A stretch of DNA of 6,983 nt from Candidatus Hydrogenedentota bacterium (GTDB lineage: Bacteria > Hydrogenedentota > Hydrogenedentia > Hydrogenedentales > SCBR16-9). A program made the position numbers and the translations under genes. The stretch's first letter is position 1, and every line of letters starts with the position of its first letter. The DNA lies in assembly GCA_007116095.1 (NCBI GenBank), contig SKJD01000360.1:1-6983 (forward strand), written 5' to 3'. This document shows positions 5,914 through 6,983 of this stretch, piece by piece. The notes below the pieces were generated by a model. It was not told the DNA's origin. It saw only the letters and a program-made list of their open reading frames with translations, and did no database searches.

Positions 5914-6983
5914 ATGGCTGTTTCGGAAACCCAGGGACCGGCTGCATTTCACGTGATGACCAAGCCCATCGGCCCGGTCTGTAACCTGAATTGCACCTAT
6001 TGCTTTTACCTGGAGAAGGAAAAGCTTTACCCCCAACAATCCCACTGGAAAATGCCGCAGGATGTGTTGGAGTCCTATATCCGGCAATACATCGAAGCCC
6101 ATAAAGTGCCCGAGGTGACCTTCGCCTGGCAGGGGGGGGAACCGACCATCCTGGGGGTGAAGTATTTCCAGGAAATCGTGCGTTTGCAGGCGAAATACGC
6201 CAACGGCAAGACCATTCAAAATGCCTTGCAGACCAACGGCACCTTGCTGAACGATGAATGGGCGACCTTCCTTAAAGACAACGGCTTTCTGGTCGGCGTT
6301 TCCATCGACGGTCCCGAGAAAATGCACGACAAGTTCCGTGTGGACAAAGGCGACCGGCCCACGTTCCACAAGGTGATGCGCGGCATTGAGGTCTTACAGA
6401 AACACAATGCCGATTTCAATACGTTGACCGTCGTGCAGCGCCATAACGGCCATTATCCCAAAGAAGTTTACCGCTTTCTGAAGGATATCGGCAGTGACTA
6501 TATTCAATTTATCCCCATTGTCGAGCGCATCGCAGAATCCGAAGACACCCAGGACCTCCAGTTGGTCTCGCCCGAAACGCCGAAGGAAGCCCGCCTGGCG
6601 CCCTGGTCGGTGGGGCCGTTGCAGTATGGCCGCTTCTTGAGCATGGTCTTTGACGAGTGGGTGCGACAGGATGTCGGCCGGATATTTGTCCAGATTTTCG
6701 ACATCTCCCTGGAAGCCTGGATGGGCTACAACCCCAGTCTCTGCGTCTTCCGTGAAACCTGCGGCGAAGGACTGGCGCTGGAACACAACGGCGACCTGTA
6801 TTCTTGCGATCACTTCGTGTATCCCGAGAACCACCTGGGCAACATCGTCGAAAATCCGCTCATGAGCATGGTCGCCTCGGAACAACAGGTGAAATTCGGT
6901 CAGGACAAACGCGACGCCCTGCCGAAGCAATGTCGGGAATGCGATGTGCTCTTCGCCTGTAACGGGGAATGCCCCAAGCACCG
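5914..6983 (+). CDS. anaerobic sulfatase-maturating enzyme (radical SAM/SPASM formylglycine-generating type), 3'-truncated by window
   Basis: The frame is open for 356 codons from ATG 5914 to the right edge. Enzymes of this family oxidise a Cys or Ser in a sulfatase to the catalytic formylglycine without oxygen. The radical SAM CxxxCxxC is Cys23, Cys27, Cys30, followed by QGGEPT (73-78), TNG (107-109) and SIDGP (130-134). The SPASM auxiliary-cluster cysteines are Cys277-x5-Cys283-x14-Cys298 and Cys340-x2-Cys343-x5-Cys349-x3-Cys353, the spacing known from the Clostridium perfringens enzyme. Asp299 right after Cys298 sits where the proposed catalytic base is in that enzyme. The last SPASM cysteine should lie a little past the edge; the family is about 370-420 residues. 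The start has TGGAG 11 bases upstream; an in-frame TTG at 5884 is a weaker alternative. No sulfatase is in view, so the substrate is inferred from family only. Other peptide-modifying radical SAM roles cannot be fully excluded. Confidence 0.88.
   Translation, partial: MAVSETQGPAAFHVMTKPIGPVCNLNCTYCFYLEKEKLYPQQSHWKMPQDVLESYIRQYIEAHKVPEVTFAWQGGEPTILGVKYFQEIVRLQAKYANGKTIQNALQTNGTLLNDEWATFLKDNGFLVGVSIDGPEKMHDKFRVDKGDRPTFHKVMRGIEVLQKHNADFNTLTVVQRHNGHYPKEVYRFLKDIGSDYIQFIPIVERIAESEDTQDLQLVSPETPKEARLAPWSVGPLQYGRFLSMVFDEWVRQDVGRIFVQIFDISLEAWMGYNPSLCVFRETCGEGLALEHNGDLYSCDHFVYPENHLGNIVENPLMSMVASEQQVKFGQDKRDALPKQCRECDVLFACNGECPKH

Noticed and set aside
5878..6981. Minus-strand open frames opposite the maturase
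   Set aside because: They are antisense to an uninterrupted radical SAM/SPASM enzyme whose cysteine spacing matches its family precisely.
1..6983. Search for tRNA/rRNA, CRISPR arrays, insertion-sequence ends and phage genes
   Set aside because: None seen: the gaps are short, no regularly spaced repeats occur, and no transposase- or integrase-like protein is encoded.

Overview
The window is ordinary, dense bacterial chromosome, about 55-58% G+C by eye. All six supported genes and one doubtful ORF lie on the + strand. The accD-folC pair with a 4-base overlap, the Proteobacteria-like AccD and FolC sequences, a c-type cytochrome and an anaerobic sulfatase-maturase-type radical SAM enzyme point to a proteobacterium with a respiratory, possibly low-oxygen, lifestyle. 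I cannot name the genus from sequence alone.

Positions 1-2701 look like one housekeeping operon. It holds the C-terminal part of a coiled-coil/zinc-ribbon (COG1579-type) protein, then accD (beta subunit of the acetyl-CoA carboxylase carboxyltransferase), then folC (dihydrofolate/folylpolyglutamate synthase). Gaps are 41 bases and then a 4-base ATGA overlap. Fatty-acid precursor supply and folate maturation are thus co-transcribed, as in many Proteobacteria.

Positions 2702-3300 are the least settled part. A TTG-initiated ORF encodes one hydrophobic segment and an Ala/Pro/Gln-rich tail, and ends at a TGA at 3118-3120. The same frame then stays open, without another stop, through 3121-3300 and into the next gene, and that stretch contains a SPOR-like segment. 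Because a SPOR-domain gene (dedD type) often follows accD-folC, this may be a decayed SPOR gene. That is an inference from weak sequence.

Positions 3301-4590 encode a membrane-anchored or exported di-haem c-type cytochrome with two CxxCH sites. It is followed by a strong hairpin terminator nested inside a longer inverted repeat (4590-4649). After a 115-base regulatory gap come a zinc-less MDR-family NADPH:quinone-oxidoreductase-like enzyme (4765-5796), a 117-base gap, and an anaerobic sulfatase-maturating radical SAM/SPASM enzyme (from 5914) that runs off the right edge. These last three genes look like separate units rather than one pathway. I found no RNA gene, mobile element, CRISPR array or clear new defence or metabolic system. 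The most useful second looks are the possible SPOR relic, the cytochrome, and the maturase whose substrate is not in view.
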